Source: Leptasterias polaris
Lineage: Eukaryota > Echinodermata > Asteroidea > Forcipulatida > Asteriidae
Assembly: GCA_037783415.1 (NCBI GenBank)
Contig: JAZGTN010000150.1
Location: 2,666,001 to 2,730,000 of the forward strand
Length of the DNA stretch: 64,000 nucleotides
Reading direction: 5' to 3'
Below are positions 36,165 through 48,050 of this stretch, in pieces. The position numbers and the translations under genes were made by a program. Each line of letters opens with the position of its first letter. The stretch's first letter is position 1. The notes beneath the pieces were generated by a model that saw only the letters and a list, made by a program, of their open reading frames with translations, searched no databases and was not told where the DNA came from.

Positions 36165-38425
36165 TATGGAATACCCATATAAATAGAACCCGGAGAACGC
36201 TGAGTGCGTCATTGTGCGTGCGGTTTCGTTGTGAAACCATGTTTATGGACGCGCGTACGCCATTTTTTTAACGCGTGTATGGCAAAATGAGCATATTACG
36301 GTCATGATCTCTATAAACTGACTGGATAGCGCTTCAGGTTCGTGCGATGAAGGCGCCGCATCGATCGTGCCGCCATCTTACTACGCACATCATCGGTCGG
36401 TCCGATCCGGTTAACAAACGGCTGATGAATAAAAATGAGTGCACTGTCCTGTCTTCTTGTCTCCTTTTGATCATCGTTCTTGACTTCAACAATGCCAGCG
36501 AGGATGTGGAAATACATTTTATGTGTAAGCATTTATGGTTTTATTTTTTTATTTGGAAATTAAGTGGAATAAACAGGTTTTAAAACGATGTAATTTGTTT
36601 GTACTTGTAAGCAGTGTTTGTAGTGTATCTTTTCACGTCGAAGGATATAAAACGTGTGTATTGTGTACATACATTGATTGGTACATGTACATACATGATT
36701 GTACCTCTAGTCATGTCTTTGTACTTTTTACGGCGAGAATGTCGCCTGGCCCTGAATTGCATTTTCGTTTTTCATAAATAAACACCGCACAATTTCCAGG
36801 TATGAAGACGGTTGTTATGAAACGATATTTACAAACATTTGTGACAATTATTAATTAAAGTCAAAAGAAAAATATGATTCATAATGATAATCATATGATT
36901 TTATGAATAAAAACTGGTGTGACACGTACTTCAAATTCAAGGGGGGCACAACTTCAGAGCCCGAGGTTCCGTAAGTACCCGTAAGTATCTATAAACTATT
37001 TTTAATTTATCTGAATTAACAACCAACACTGTCTTGACTTGGGCCTGCACTTTGCAGTTGCACACATTTGGCATTGGTTGGTCATATCGTTGGCAAAATG
37101 ACAAACATCCATGGATTTGTGTGCACATTCACTTGACTACACATTCCCCCCTTTGTTTGGTTTGATATATCCATAAACTATATCAGAAAATGTTACAAAG
37201 TTAGTATTTCTTTAGAGAGAAAGGTTGGGGTTTTGTTCATAGCTACATTTGGCATCACAGATCACAGCAGATGACCAACCAACTGAGAATTTTAGTTTAC
37301 GGTAAATCATAGCCCCACTTTTGTGGCCGACGACTCCAAATTTGCCACAAGAGTGGGGTTAGGTAAATCACTGCAAGCTTGTCCATTTCTTCTCTATCCC
37401 TTTGTAGCTTTTAGAACCCATACTTGACTGAACTTTTTAGTATATGATTGTGTGCATTTCCTTTGGCATGGCATACAACATGCAGGTTGGAGATGATGCT
37501 TTTTCATTAGCCATTTTACAGTGACATATGGTGCTAGACTAATGTAGACTATCATAACTTACAGCTGATTCTAAATATTTACTCTTGTTCTTATAATTAT
37601 TGTTAATTGAACAAAAATAGAAACAAATAAAGAAAAACATGTTTAAACTGTTTCTTTCCATTTGTTTCAGCTTTCCAATCAGTCAACCTAGTATCTTAAA
37701 GAAATGGGGGATCAGCATGAAGCGGGACAATTGGAGCCCATCAAAGAAAAGAATTATCTGCTCTGATCATTTTGAAGAGTCATGCTTTGATAGAACAGGT
37801 CAGACAACGAGACTCAAAGCTGGTATAGTGTCAACATCATGATAAATGCACTGTCCCATCGCCCCCCCTCCCCCCCCCGTGTCCCATCTTTCCCGGGACT
37901 CGTTGACCCCAGTTGGAAAAGTTTCGTATCCGGCCGCCACATAAGGGATTTATTTCTTTATTTTTTTTAATGGATTCTAAACCTAATATCCCTTTTTAAA
38001 ATAATTATTGGAGCTAAAACGCAAAATTCAAGCACACATTAAATTCTAGGGCACCGTAAAACATTTATTTCAAACGAAATCTCAATGTAAAGTAGGCCTA
38101 ATCCTACTCAAACCATGGAAGTAGGAATGATTCAACGCACACAGAATGCCCGCTCACGTGGCTTCTTGCGAGTAGTAAAATGGCCGCTGCGTCATCGCGC
38201 GTGCTTCACGGCTGTGTGCACAGCGTATGCGTCGAAGCGCTATCCAGTCAGTATTGTGATTACGGTCTATGTGCGTTGCCATTTTTGCCATACACGCGTG
38301 TCACGTGATGATCATTTTGCCATACACGCGTGTCGCGTGGTATCGATACGCCGCGTCCACAGACGACACAGAGGACGGTCGAGCTCAGCGTTCTCCGGGT
38401 TCTATTTCTATGGGAATACCATCTC
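36165..38425. mobile_element. Inverted-repeat-flanked element containing a THAP exon
   Basis: Imperfect inverted arms of roughly 200-280 bp: about 36165-36400 (AAATAGAACCCGGAGAACGC ... ACTGGATAGCGCTTC ... GCCATCTTACTACGCA) and the reverse complement at about 38150-38425. Both arms carry ACGCGTGTATGGCAAAATGA. Between them lies a THAP zinc-finger exon (37671-37842). P-element and Kolobok transposases carry N-terminal THAP domains, so a DNA-transposon relic is the simplest reading. No transposase catalytic region is seen, and target duplications were not resolved. Confidence 0.55.
37671..37842 (+). pseudogene. THAP-type zinc-finger exon (second half of the domain)
   Basis: Follows a good acceptor (TTTGTTTCAG, 37661-37670). 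Encodes FPISQPSILKKWGISMKRDN, then W-SP-K, ICSDHFE and SCF with a final LKAGIVST. This gives the conserved W, the CxxH pair (C...DH) and the basic region of a THAP DNA-binding domain, but a stop codon follows at once. The N-terminal CxxC half must lie in an upstream exon that was not identified. Either a broken transposase or a truncated THAP gene. Confidence 0.6.
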
Positions 38426-38439
38426 ATTCCTCTTCTATC

Positions 38440-38590
38440 ATGGCGACCCTGAATCCTGTTGAGCCAAATTTTATTGCATTTCGACAGATGTTTTTGCGCA
38501 ACTTAGGCCTAATAACAAAAACAGACATTAAAGTATTTTTTCTGAACAATATTCCGAGAGTCATTTGTGACAAGCTTCTGTGTGTGTACA
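38440..38590 (+). CDS. Possible first coding exon, hypothetical protein
   Basis: ATG at 38440 opens 50 codons (MATLNPVEPNFIAF ... DKLLCVY) that end at a strong donor (ACA|GTAAGT, 38591). It lies just outside the right inverted arm at 36165-38425, which could supply its promoter. No similarity recognised and no following exon found. Weak call based on the start-donor pairing only. Confidence 0.22.
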
Positions 38591-38639
38591 GTAAGTTGGA
38601 TTTTGCCAGCGATTTTCAAAATTTTAATATGGAGGTACA

Positions 38640-40885
38640 CTAACAAATAGATCCTTACCAGATATCGACACGGCTTACATGTAGGTTTAAAGTAAAATTA
38701 TGCATCCTTAACATCCTTGCAAGTATCGATCGCTTCAAACATTAATTGTTTTGTTGGTGGCTCCATAGTCGAGACAAAATTAAGATAATTGAAAGATGAA
38801 CACTTTATACTCGCGAAATAAATAGATAATGAACACAGTTCTGCTGAAAACTTTATTCGTTTCATTTTATAAAATTTCGTTAGCAAAATTTATACTCCAT
38901 CCACAAATGAGTTGGCCTTTATATTAACAATTATTGAGTAAGGATGTCTGTCGTGCAAATAAGATCTGATAATTAAAACATATACGCCTCAAAAATCTTG
39001 ATTGGCGACGCTAGTGCTAGTTTTTGTATAAGTCGCTTGTAGAGGGCACAACATCGACTGGCTTGACGGGACTGGGCAAGTTTACGAATCTTGTTCAAAA
39101 ACTGTTTGTTTTGATCCAGATGTTTGTTTTATACAAATATCTCTTGTCTTGTCAAGAAGTTCTTGTTGTGATATCGGCGACGACATCAACAAGAGGAACG
39201 TCGCAAATCAAGACTCCAGACTGGCGTTTTACTTCCAAAATTTACCCGGATCTGGATCACGTGGGGCCTGGTGCATTTCTGGGTTAATATGACCCGAAAA
39301 CTGTGTCAGCATGAACCAAAAATGGGTCAACATTACGCAGAATCCAACTGACCCAGCCTGACCCAGATATAATGTTCAGGCCCATGTAACCCCAAATCCG
39401 AGTCAAATCTGGCCCGGGAGTTGTTGGTGGGTTGTGTTTATTTTATATTTTTTATTAGAGTAAAATAATGAGTTGCATGGTTAAAATCCAAATTAAAATA
39501 AACTGGCTTGAACATCTAAGAAAAGTTCGTTGTTTAAACATAGGTAATGGAGAAATTACTCTGCTTTTGTGCTTTTGTTTAACAGCAATTACGGGGAGGG
39601 GATCAGTAGTTTTAAAACCCCAGTTGTTACGTCACACGTATTTGGGTTAATGGGTGACGATGCTAAATGGGTTTTGTATAGAATCATATGAAACCAAAGG
39701 AATGCTTTTCTGGGGATGAGATTTGCGTTGCGGGTGCTGGGGAGAGACTGCTTTCGAGTGGGTGTGAACCAGTAGTTAGAGAGGACAGCATCGAGGCTGT
39801 CGTGCCAAACCCGTAGTACGGGTAGCTGTCCGGCGGATGTTGGAGGCCCACCAAGGTAGGCAAATTCTCCCGGGAATCTCTGGTCTGAGGACAAGCGTTA
39901 TCGAAGCCAAAGGCATTGTAAGTAGCTTTACAGTAATTTTACTGTTATCCAATTAAGGCTATTCATTGCATTTAACCTATATTTAAAAACAAAAAGGCAG
40001 TCAGTGATTATGCGGTATAATTAGAGGGATTTTTAGGAAGGCTAGCGTTTAGATGTGTACTTTGTGTATTTGTGTTTGATATGACTTCGCTGTTTCGGAT
40101 TTATGTGTAGTAATGGGTTTACATGAAACCTTTACAATTGGTTCCCGTGGCGTTAACCCGTATTGTGTCAAACATTCCTGGGGTGTGGTCATCTGGGTTG
40201 CCTCAACGTCCAACTGGGCGACTCCAGTTTATTTCACTTTCTTTGTGGGAAATCCATTGTCCACACTTGTTTATATTATTAAATCAATATTGAACATGTA
40301 TAGCTGTCGGTCTGTTGAGACAGAATTGAAATGTGCAAAGGTTGCTAAAAATGTTATCTACAAAATACGGACAAGACACACGGGGACATTAACTCCCAAA
40401 ATGGCACAACCAAGATTGTTGTGATGATGACGTCAGGTGAACTTGGGCATTAGATGTAAGTGTAATTACGCGAACGCAACTGTGAACAACTTGCCTTGTT
40501 TGACGTGGGAACATTCACACAATTGTGTTAAACTTTGCGTGAACTACATATGCATCTGAACATTTTTAACAGTTAAGAGCGACACTAATGGACAGCTTGT
40601 GTTATCAATTGGTTATCGATTTATCAAGCGAAAGAAAGAAAAACAAAGATTGGAGAAGGAAAAAAACCCACCAACAATGACAATATCAACATGCGAGGAG
40701 CTGTGGAAACTTAACACACAAGCACATTAGGCAAAAACACCCTCGAAAAATAAATGATCAACCCCCAAAATAGGAACTATAAACGCAATAAAATAAATTT
40801 AAATAAGGGCTGGTTGACGGTTACTTGCATTTAAAAAACTTTGAAACTTGAGTTTTTAAATAGAGTTTCGACGACGGTTTTGTTT
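38640..40885. other. Spacer downstream of copy F
   Basis: No gene found. It includes GACCCAGA/TGGGTCA-type short repeats (39255-39420) and a copy of a dispersed motif CCCAAAATGGC-CAA-ATTGTTGTGATGATGACGTCA (about 40396-40436) that recurs at 53691 and 56434. Confidence 0.45.
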
Positions 40886-43800
40886 TTACTCCAGAGTTTT
40901 ACATGGGAAGCAAGTAGACCTCAACGTCAAAGAAAACGCCCCCATGACAGCAGACAATACTCCCATCGTACAGAAAAACACTCCATAATCACCAGTCACG
41001 TCGTATATCCAACCTGTATGCAGCACAAATAAAAAATTACCATTACACATAGTGGTGAAATATTAGTTTATAAAGATAAATTTTCGGGGACGCTAGGTGG
41101 CAGCAGACAGGTATGGCTGCTGCCACCTAGGGGTGCACCACACTAAATAAGCCAGAATTAATGCGCCAAGCTACTTATCATAATTTGTAAACCCACAACT
41201 TATTTTTAATTATAACGTTTTGGGGGTCATGCAATTAATAGATTGTGTAAATATAAAAATCTATCACAACCTGGGGGTTCTGTGCTTCAACTTTTGAGGA
41301 GACTTGATAAATTTAGGCGTTAAAGTTGGCCCTATTTGACCGGGGAAGTGGAGAAGTGCTTCACGAAAACTGGCAGCAAGTCGGTTTTGGAAAAAAAAAA
41401 AAATCGTGTTTTTTTCTTCTGGGGTAGTTAGCAAAAATTCCAAACGGCTGACCTGCCAAAAATTGAAAAGAATTCTGAAGTTTAGTTGTCCGGAAATATG
41501 TCTGATTGGTTTTCAAGAGGCTGAGAGACTTACACGATTTTTTGAGTATTTTTGAATAATTATCATTTAGCATTGGTTCCTATGGGAGATTATTTAGAGG
41601 GGTGCGCCCCTAGCGTCCAAAAGTTTGAAGTTTCCAAATGGAATATTCATTCGGCCCCACCGGTCTTATCTAAGACTGCTGAGTGGACTGAGATGTGCTC
41701 ACAGGGTCTTGTTCAGGATGTAGTGATGCATGATAGGACTGATTGTTCTACTGATCTTCGTAACGTGCATCACATTCATAACACACAATATACATGTACA
41801 TAATGTAAACAAGTTGCTGCATTGGAACTTCGCTCGGTCCCAGCATCTAAACCAAATTAAGGTCCTTGGATGAGCAGACTTCTAAACACAAATGCTCATT
41901 AAACCATTTACCCTGGTCATAACCCCCGGTCACCTCTTCCTGTTTTACGAAAGATTCGACCTCTATCAATAATAATGTAGCTCTGTGGTGTACATCCATA
42001 GGAGATAATTATTGTCCTCCTTCTATCGCATTGGTCGATCGCAACATTAATAATTTACCTCGGTCCGAATAGTTGTATTCTTCTTTTAACTTTGGTTTAA
42101 ACAGATCATGGAAGAAGACTAATTATTGGTTTACTTTATCTTGTGGGTATATCGTGTTGTGACTGTGCACATTGCGCCAATCAGGCGTAATCACTCCCAC
42201 AATAAAGCACAGCATCCTGAACAAGCGTTCGAACAAGCTTATCAGCCCATCCCTGCGGTGTGGGATGAGTGGGGGCCGAGCGACAATGGAACACAACGAA
42301 CATGACGTATTGTAAGAAGAATAACGTAAATTTTGCCCGGGGGTTATTACGTGACCAGAAATAGTGTCCAATGATCGATCTGATATACCAGCCCATCGCC
42401 TTACGGTGCTGGGGGCCGAGCGAAAGTTGATCACAGATTGTCTGTAATACTTTTTAGTTTATTTGGATTTCACAGGTCGAATCTTTAAAATGAAATAAAC
42501 TGCAGAATAAGATATGGAACACCCTTTGTTGTTATTGTCTAGTTTCAAGATGCCAAAGGGTATTTAATAGTTTAAACATCAAATTAAATACATCAATAAA
42601 GGTTAATTTTTATCTTTTCCCGTATGAAATAAATTTCAACTTGTCGCAAATACGGTTCGTATGACGTGAGCGTTGACTTTGATGCCCTTTTAAAGCTCAA
42701 TGGAACGAAGCAAACCGTATTACAAAAACAAAACTGACTACGCAAGAAATCAACAATGCAGTCACAATCCCCATGACATGTAACATTGATCTGCGTGCAT
42801 GAACTTTGAAACTATTGGTCCTTTTCGAAACTACTGCTTAATTAGTCTTGGGCTTAGGCTTAGGATCCGTCCGTTATTTAGAAAACGTGCGCTTTACGGG
42901 GCTTCAATCAGGCGGAAGGAGCCTATTAAGCCGCAGAACAAGTCGGTCGTTTCGAAAAGGGCCACAGTTTGATATCTTTAAGGTTATTCCTCATGGGTTA
43001 TAGCAAACGAAATATGAGTTTGCAACCGCTTGGTTCCGGTGCTCATTTCTACGGCTGGAAATTGGTTGGTCTTTATAGACAGACCTAACGTAGATGGTTT
43101 ATATCAAGGCCGCCTGTATTCAAAATATTGGTGTTCGAAAACAAAACAAAAGGGTGTTCAGAACAAAGCAGGGCATGGATAAGGTTCCAGATCCTCATTT
43201 TTGTTATATTATGGCCGCTCTGGCATACAGTGAACCGAACGATGCCAGCAGCTGTTAGAGGTTGTTAATTGGTATAGGCGAGTTTCCAATCTTTGTCACA
43301 CAATCATAATATACATGTATTGGAAATGTTCCTATACTCACCGAACAGGAAACCTCCTGCTGACATACCGCAACCGAAGAATACCAACATCCAAGCTATG
43401 GCAGATACTCTTCTCTCTTCAGGAAAACTGACTGACAAGACGAACAACAATGGAAACTGAACTCCAAAACAAAACCCGGCAAGAGTAGCTAGGGTAGCAA
43501 TTGCTTCATAAGACGGTGAAGCGATGGGATCAAGGAGACACACCGGGGCAAGTAGGAAAGCTGACCCAGCAAAGAGATTATGTGCTTGGAGTAGTCCGTG
43601 GTCTATTAAAACTCCGGACGAAAGGCGTCCAAACACGGACCCGAGGCCGCCAAAAGTTGCCAGGAATGACGACCTCGTCTCATTGAAGCCCAGAGCGATA
43701 CCATGTGGGATAAGAAATATATGCCAACCACAGAATACGATTCCACATAGGAAATTGACAATCTGATTGGTGACGAATCCTGGTTCATCAACGAACATTT

Positions 43801-46800
43801 GTAGATCAAGTTTATCACATATGGTGCGAAACGTTTGTCTGCAATTGTCCTGGAATGACTCGTTTCGAGGTTGGTTTGTTGTAGAGCTCGACACATCACC
43901 AGCTATCGGTTTGTAGGTGTCTCTGGTGGTGATACGCAGAGGTCTAACCAGAGCAGCGAAGACGCACAAATTTGCCGACATGGCACCGAGAAGAGCAAGA
44001 GCACCTCGCCAACCATAGAGCTGGATCAGTTGCTGAACTACGGGAGGGAGGATCATCATACCCAGAGGACTTCCAGCCAAGCTGATTCCATTCATGGAAG
44101 CGAAATTATCTGGGAAATACTCCAACAGAACTGCGACTGAAACTGTTTGTATCACGGAATATCCAAAACCTATATAAAGTTATAAAACAAAAAAGATTGC
44201 ATTTTGTTATTCATGGAAAGTTGTGTGCCCTAAAGAAGGACATAGAAACATTGTGTGCACTGTGCAGGTCTTAAAGCAATAGTGTGTACAAAATTGTAAG
44301 CAAAAGCTTACATGTTATTCTGCCGTTCTGCCGTTCATAAAGTCGTTATATAGGAACTTCACTCGTCCCTTGATTCTATTGACAGTATTGTTTGAGCAGT
44401 GAAGACCGCCCGTTTTGCCAGCCTCTTGTGCCAGCCTCTTGTGCCAGCTCTTGTGCCAGCTCTTGTGCCAGCTCTTGTGCCAGCTCTTGTGCCAGCCTCT
44501 TGTGCCAGCTCTTGTGCCAGCCTCTTGTGCCAGCCTCTTGTGCCAGCCTCTTGTGCCAGCATCTTGTGCCAACCTCTTGTGCCAGCCTCTTGTGCCAGCC
44601 TCTTGTGCCAGCTCTTGTGCCAGCCTCTTGTGCCAGCCTCTTGTACCAGCTTCTTGTGCCAGCTTCTTGTGCCAGCCTCTTGTGCCAGGCTCTTGTGCCA
44701 GGCTCTTGTGCCAGGCTCTTGTGCCAGGCTCTTGTGCCAGGCTCTTGTGCCAGGCTCTTGTGCCAGGCTCTTGTGCCAGGCTCTTGTGCCAGGCTCTTGT
44801 GCCAGGCTCTTGTGCCAGGCTCTTGTGCCAGGCTCTTGTGCCAGGCTCTTGTGCCAGGCCCTTGTGCCAGGCCCTTGTGCCAGGCCCTTGTGCCAGGCCC
44901 TTGTGCCAGGCCCTTGTGCCAGGCCCTTGTGCCAGGCTCGTGTTCGCGGCTGTGACATCTCAACAGACAGGTTTTTATACACATTTTGTTTTCTGTATAG
45001 TAATTTCTTACTTCAAATTAATTTTGAATGCTACACGGGTAAGTTTGAATTCGCTCTTCCCTCTCATTTTAAAGGGAGAAATTAATCATGCGTCGTATAA
45101 TAATTAATATTAGCAGAACAATAATAACAGAAACTTACTGCAAACAATGAAAAAAGGAGCAATGTGGACCAGTGACGTCGATACCACTGCGGCTATGAGA
45201 GATACAGCAAATACTGCACCACTTAAAATCATCAGTGGTCTAGCTCCCATTTTCTTCAGCAAAACTTCAGTGAAGATCCCTGTATTTTGTATTAAAAATG
45301 GTACACACAAATTGTACAGTAATTGTTTAGTATAGTACAGCGAAGGTCTCATAATATGAAAATTGTGCACTTTTTGAGAAAAGCATGAAACTTTAAGCAT
45401 AGTTAGTTTTAACCATAAGACTTATTTTCAGATGTGAAGGGAAGTCAGGATTAATCCTATATCGAGTTAGGACGAGTAACTCGTCCTAACTTAAGACTAG
45501 TCCTATCTCTTAGCATTGCCTAGGACTAGTCCTAAGTTAGGAAGAGTTTGGTGAAATCGACGGGGGCTGAGCGGTCAAATCCAAAATGGCCGCCAATCCG
45601 CCTGAATGGTTTTATGTACAAACACGCTTAATTGTGTAACCAAACAGTATAGAAAAACACTTAAGGTGTCATTTCCAACTAAATTGGGGATGCCAATTCA
45701 TTTGATGATACTTTTGAGATCACAGTACTCAAGGATATGTATTTAGGTCAAGGTCAAGGTCGAAATTGACCCCAAAATGACTATTTTAGAATGTTATAAC
45801 ATGTTTTCCCAAATTTTGTTTTTCACCATATAATACCCTTATGGGTCAAATCACAAAATGATGGTAAAAACACTTATACTACGTTGTAATAAGACTAAGA
45901 CAGGCAATGTGAAAGCAACGCTCCTCGAGAGGCTACTTTGTGATTTATGAAAACCGATATAGACAATTAAATTGAAAGCAGGCGATGTCAATCATTATAA
46001 TATATAATAGCTGTTTACTATAAATGACAATAAAAACCATCCCAACCAGTTGTTTAAACTATTTAACAAAATTCCTAAAAAAGAATAATTTGCAGATGCA
46101 AACTAAGTACAATGTTTACGATGTGTTGGTCAAAAAATATACACTATGTACGCTGTAGTCAGACTTAAATACATTTTTTTACAACTTTGTTAAAACAAAG
46201 ATACTACGTTGTGATAAAACTAAAATTGGCATACAATTATTTACCACAAAAAATTCCCAACAGATGTTTAGTTGCTGTCACAACTTGAATGATACATGTT
46301 TTACAACACCAAACTACAACGTGATGTCAACGTGATCACATCAACCTAAATATCACGTTTTAATGTCGGCAAATTCCACGTGACAACGTGGTGACTGCCA
46401 CAATGCTTCTTATTTCATTGACTTCCATTAATCGATCCCATTATCCCACGGAGGTAGAAATATTATTGTTACCTCCGTTCTCATCCCATCCAGCAAACGA
46501 ATGAGTTATACATGCCTTCCAACTGATCACCTTTCCTACCTCCCACCATCAAATGCTTGATGATGATATTTTCAGACTTTTACTTTTGAAGTTAGTAGCA
46601 CTTAGTTTGTTTTCAGTTTCAGGGTTTTAGAAAGGTGGAGACTAAGGGTTATATAAAAAAAGAAGTTAAGCAAGATAACCCAGATGGGATACATCTGGAG
46701 CCAATCTTGGGAAAATCAACCCGGGTAAAATCTGGGTTATCCCATACATGAGCATTGCCTGGGGTTCATTTGGATATGTGGGCCAAAATGAGGGCTCCGT

Positions 46801-48050
46801 GTGGGGTTGGCGTATATGGGGGCTATATGGGCCAGCCTAGATAGCCCTAATAAACTACATTAGTCAGTTATATTACAGAGGTAAATTTCACTAAATTAAT
46901 ATAATAATATCAATGAAAACGCACTACTTCAATGCCCTGTACGACAAATTGGCATATTATTGCCAATGTGGGCTTGCCCATACTAGGTCTTTGCATATAT
47001 TCTACCCATAGGATAACCAAAAGAAACCTTTATCTACCTTCAAGGAATTGCTTGGGTATTTCCTGTTCCAATTTGGGCCTTTCCATAATTGTTTCACCCA
47101 GGCTTGTCCAGAGGAAATTAGAAATACCATGGGAAGGATCATAAACCCTTGGGCCTCCCTATAGCAAATGTAAACTAAACTAGAATATTTACAACGGACA
47201 TCGCATACAAATGCGTAGATTATCGCACATATATTTTTGAAAGTCGCACACATGACAAAATCGCATACATAAAATGGAATTTGCATATAAATAGGGCCTG
47301 CGTAGATTATCGCACAATCCCCACATATTTTTGAAAGTCGTACACATAGGAAATGACAAATATCGCATACATACAACGGACTGATATCGCATGCACGCGT
47401 AGATTATCGAATATTACAACGTTTCACACGCCATAAATGCCCACGTTTTCCCATACCTATGGTCTTTTGCATATTATAATGAACCCTTATGGGAATGCCC
47501 ACAATTTGTTTACACTATTATTATTTTTTGTCCACTATTGGTTACAAAGTTAGGCGTGTTTTTACATTAAAAACGGTGGACTAGCGGCCATTTTAGATTT
47601 GAACTCTCAGGGTCATCGGAGGTCAAATCTGACTTCCCTCCACATCTGAAAATAAATATTTTTGTTTAAACTAACTATTATTATGCTTCAAAGTTTCTTG
47701 CTTTTCTCAAAAAGTGCACCATTTCTTTGCTTATCCGCTGCACTATTATTACAGCAAACCACTCAAAATGCCCCTCAATTTCTACCTATTGTTTCCTGTC
47801 TAGAATCTGTGGCTTCTCTTTGTTGTTTGAAACTTCCACACAGGATACAAAGCTTACCTGTTACACAACCAAGTGTGAACGGGAGACTAACAGTCAGACC
47901 TGCTGCACGTGTAGTGCAATCGAAGTACTCAACAAACTCATCCAGAAACACCCCCATGGACTTGAAGACGCCAGCGCACACCAAACCTACGCCTGTCCTT
48001 ACGAAGAGAATCACCCAGCGCCATGGTCCCGCGGGCGGTGTGCCTGTCAT
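40886..48050 (-). CDS. SLC16-like monocarboxylate transporter, copy F (4 exons)
   Basis: Minus-strand coding exons: 47858-48050, 45139-45279, 43342-44169 and 40886-41013 (stop TAA at 40886-40888); 429 residues, phase 1 throughout. It is the most diverged copy. Start at 48048-48050 (MTGTPPAGPWRWVILF) is chosen by alignment with A and C; an in-frame ATG five codons upstream (48063-48065) is also possible. Signatures: GPWRWVIL in TM1, YFPDNFASMNGISLAGS at residues 129-145, YGWRG at 163-167, terminal GWIYDVTGDYG. Introns carry large insertions: a 2.36-kb TIR element in intron 1 (45365-47719), a 13-bp minisatellite in intron 2 (44413-44937) and an inverted-repeat element in intron 3 (41708-42225). 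It is head-to-head with C2CD3, 2.1 kb apart. Confidence 0.84.
41092..41130. promoter_or_regulatory. GCTAGGTGGCAG motif, here in palindromic form
   Basis: CTAGGTGGCAGCAG (41093-41106) and its exact reverse complement (41117-41130) enclose a 10-nt spacer. The single motif GCTAGGTGGCAG occurs at the same place, about 80-95 bp inside intron 3 from exon 4, in all six copies: 6951, 12021, 21541, 25852, 31891, 41092. It resembles the CTCF core; binding is inference. Confidence 0.4.
41708..42225. mobile_element. Inverted-repeat (MITE-like) element in F intron 3
   Basis: Ends CTTGTTCAGGATG (41708-41720) and the reverse complement (42213-42225). Inside the ends, sequence on the left (GATTGTTCTACTGATCTTCG) is mirrored on the right (CGCCAATCAGGCGTAATCAC) imperfectly. 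A related internal sequence occurs at about 53900-53990. Non-coding. Confidence 0.55.
44413..44937. repeat. 13-bp minisatellite (CTCTTGTGCCAG family) in F intron 2
   Basis: About 40 copies of a 12-13 bp unit. Three zones follow one another: mixed CCTCTTGTGCCAG and CTCTTGTGCCAG units (44413-44690), nearly pure GCTCTTGTGCCAG (44690-44855), then GCCCTTGTGCCAG (44855-44935). Because 13 is not a multiple of 3 and the unit lacks stops, long open frames appear on both strands; they are not genes. Confidence 0.95.
45365..47719. mobile_element. Non-coding TIR element in F intron 1
   Basis: Terminal inverted repeats of about 90 bp: GTGCACTTTTTGAGAAAAGC at 45365 onward, continuing to CAGATGTGAAGGGAAGTCAG (about 45429-45448). 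The reverse complement runs from about 47625 to 47719. The interior has a palindrome (GTTAGGACGAGT, inverted, about 45465-45490), AGGACTAGTCCT motifs, and a tandem repeat (47185-47410). No transposase frame, so non-autonomous. Confidence 0.65.
47185..47410. repeat. Tandem repeat of roughly 100-bp unit
   Basis: Two and a half imperfect copies sharing GCGTAGATTATCGCAC, CATATTTTTGAAAGTCG and ATCGCATACAT. It lies inside the TIR element of F intron 1. Confidence 0.7.

Noticed and set aside
44359..45107. Open frames of about 190-230 codons on both strands
   Set aside because: They are produced by the stop-free 13-bp minisatellite in F intron 2; the peptide repeats follow the DNA unit in every frame.
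47185..47410. CRISPR-like spaced repeat
   Set aside because: The repeats are imperfect, of about 100 bp, inside a eukaryotic transposon; no spacer-repeat regularity and no cas genes.
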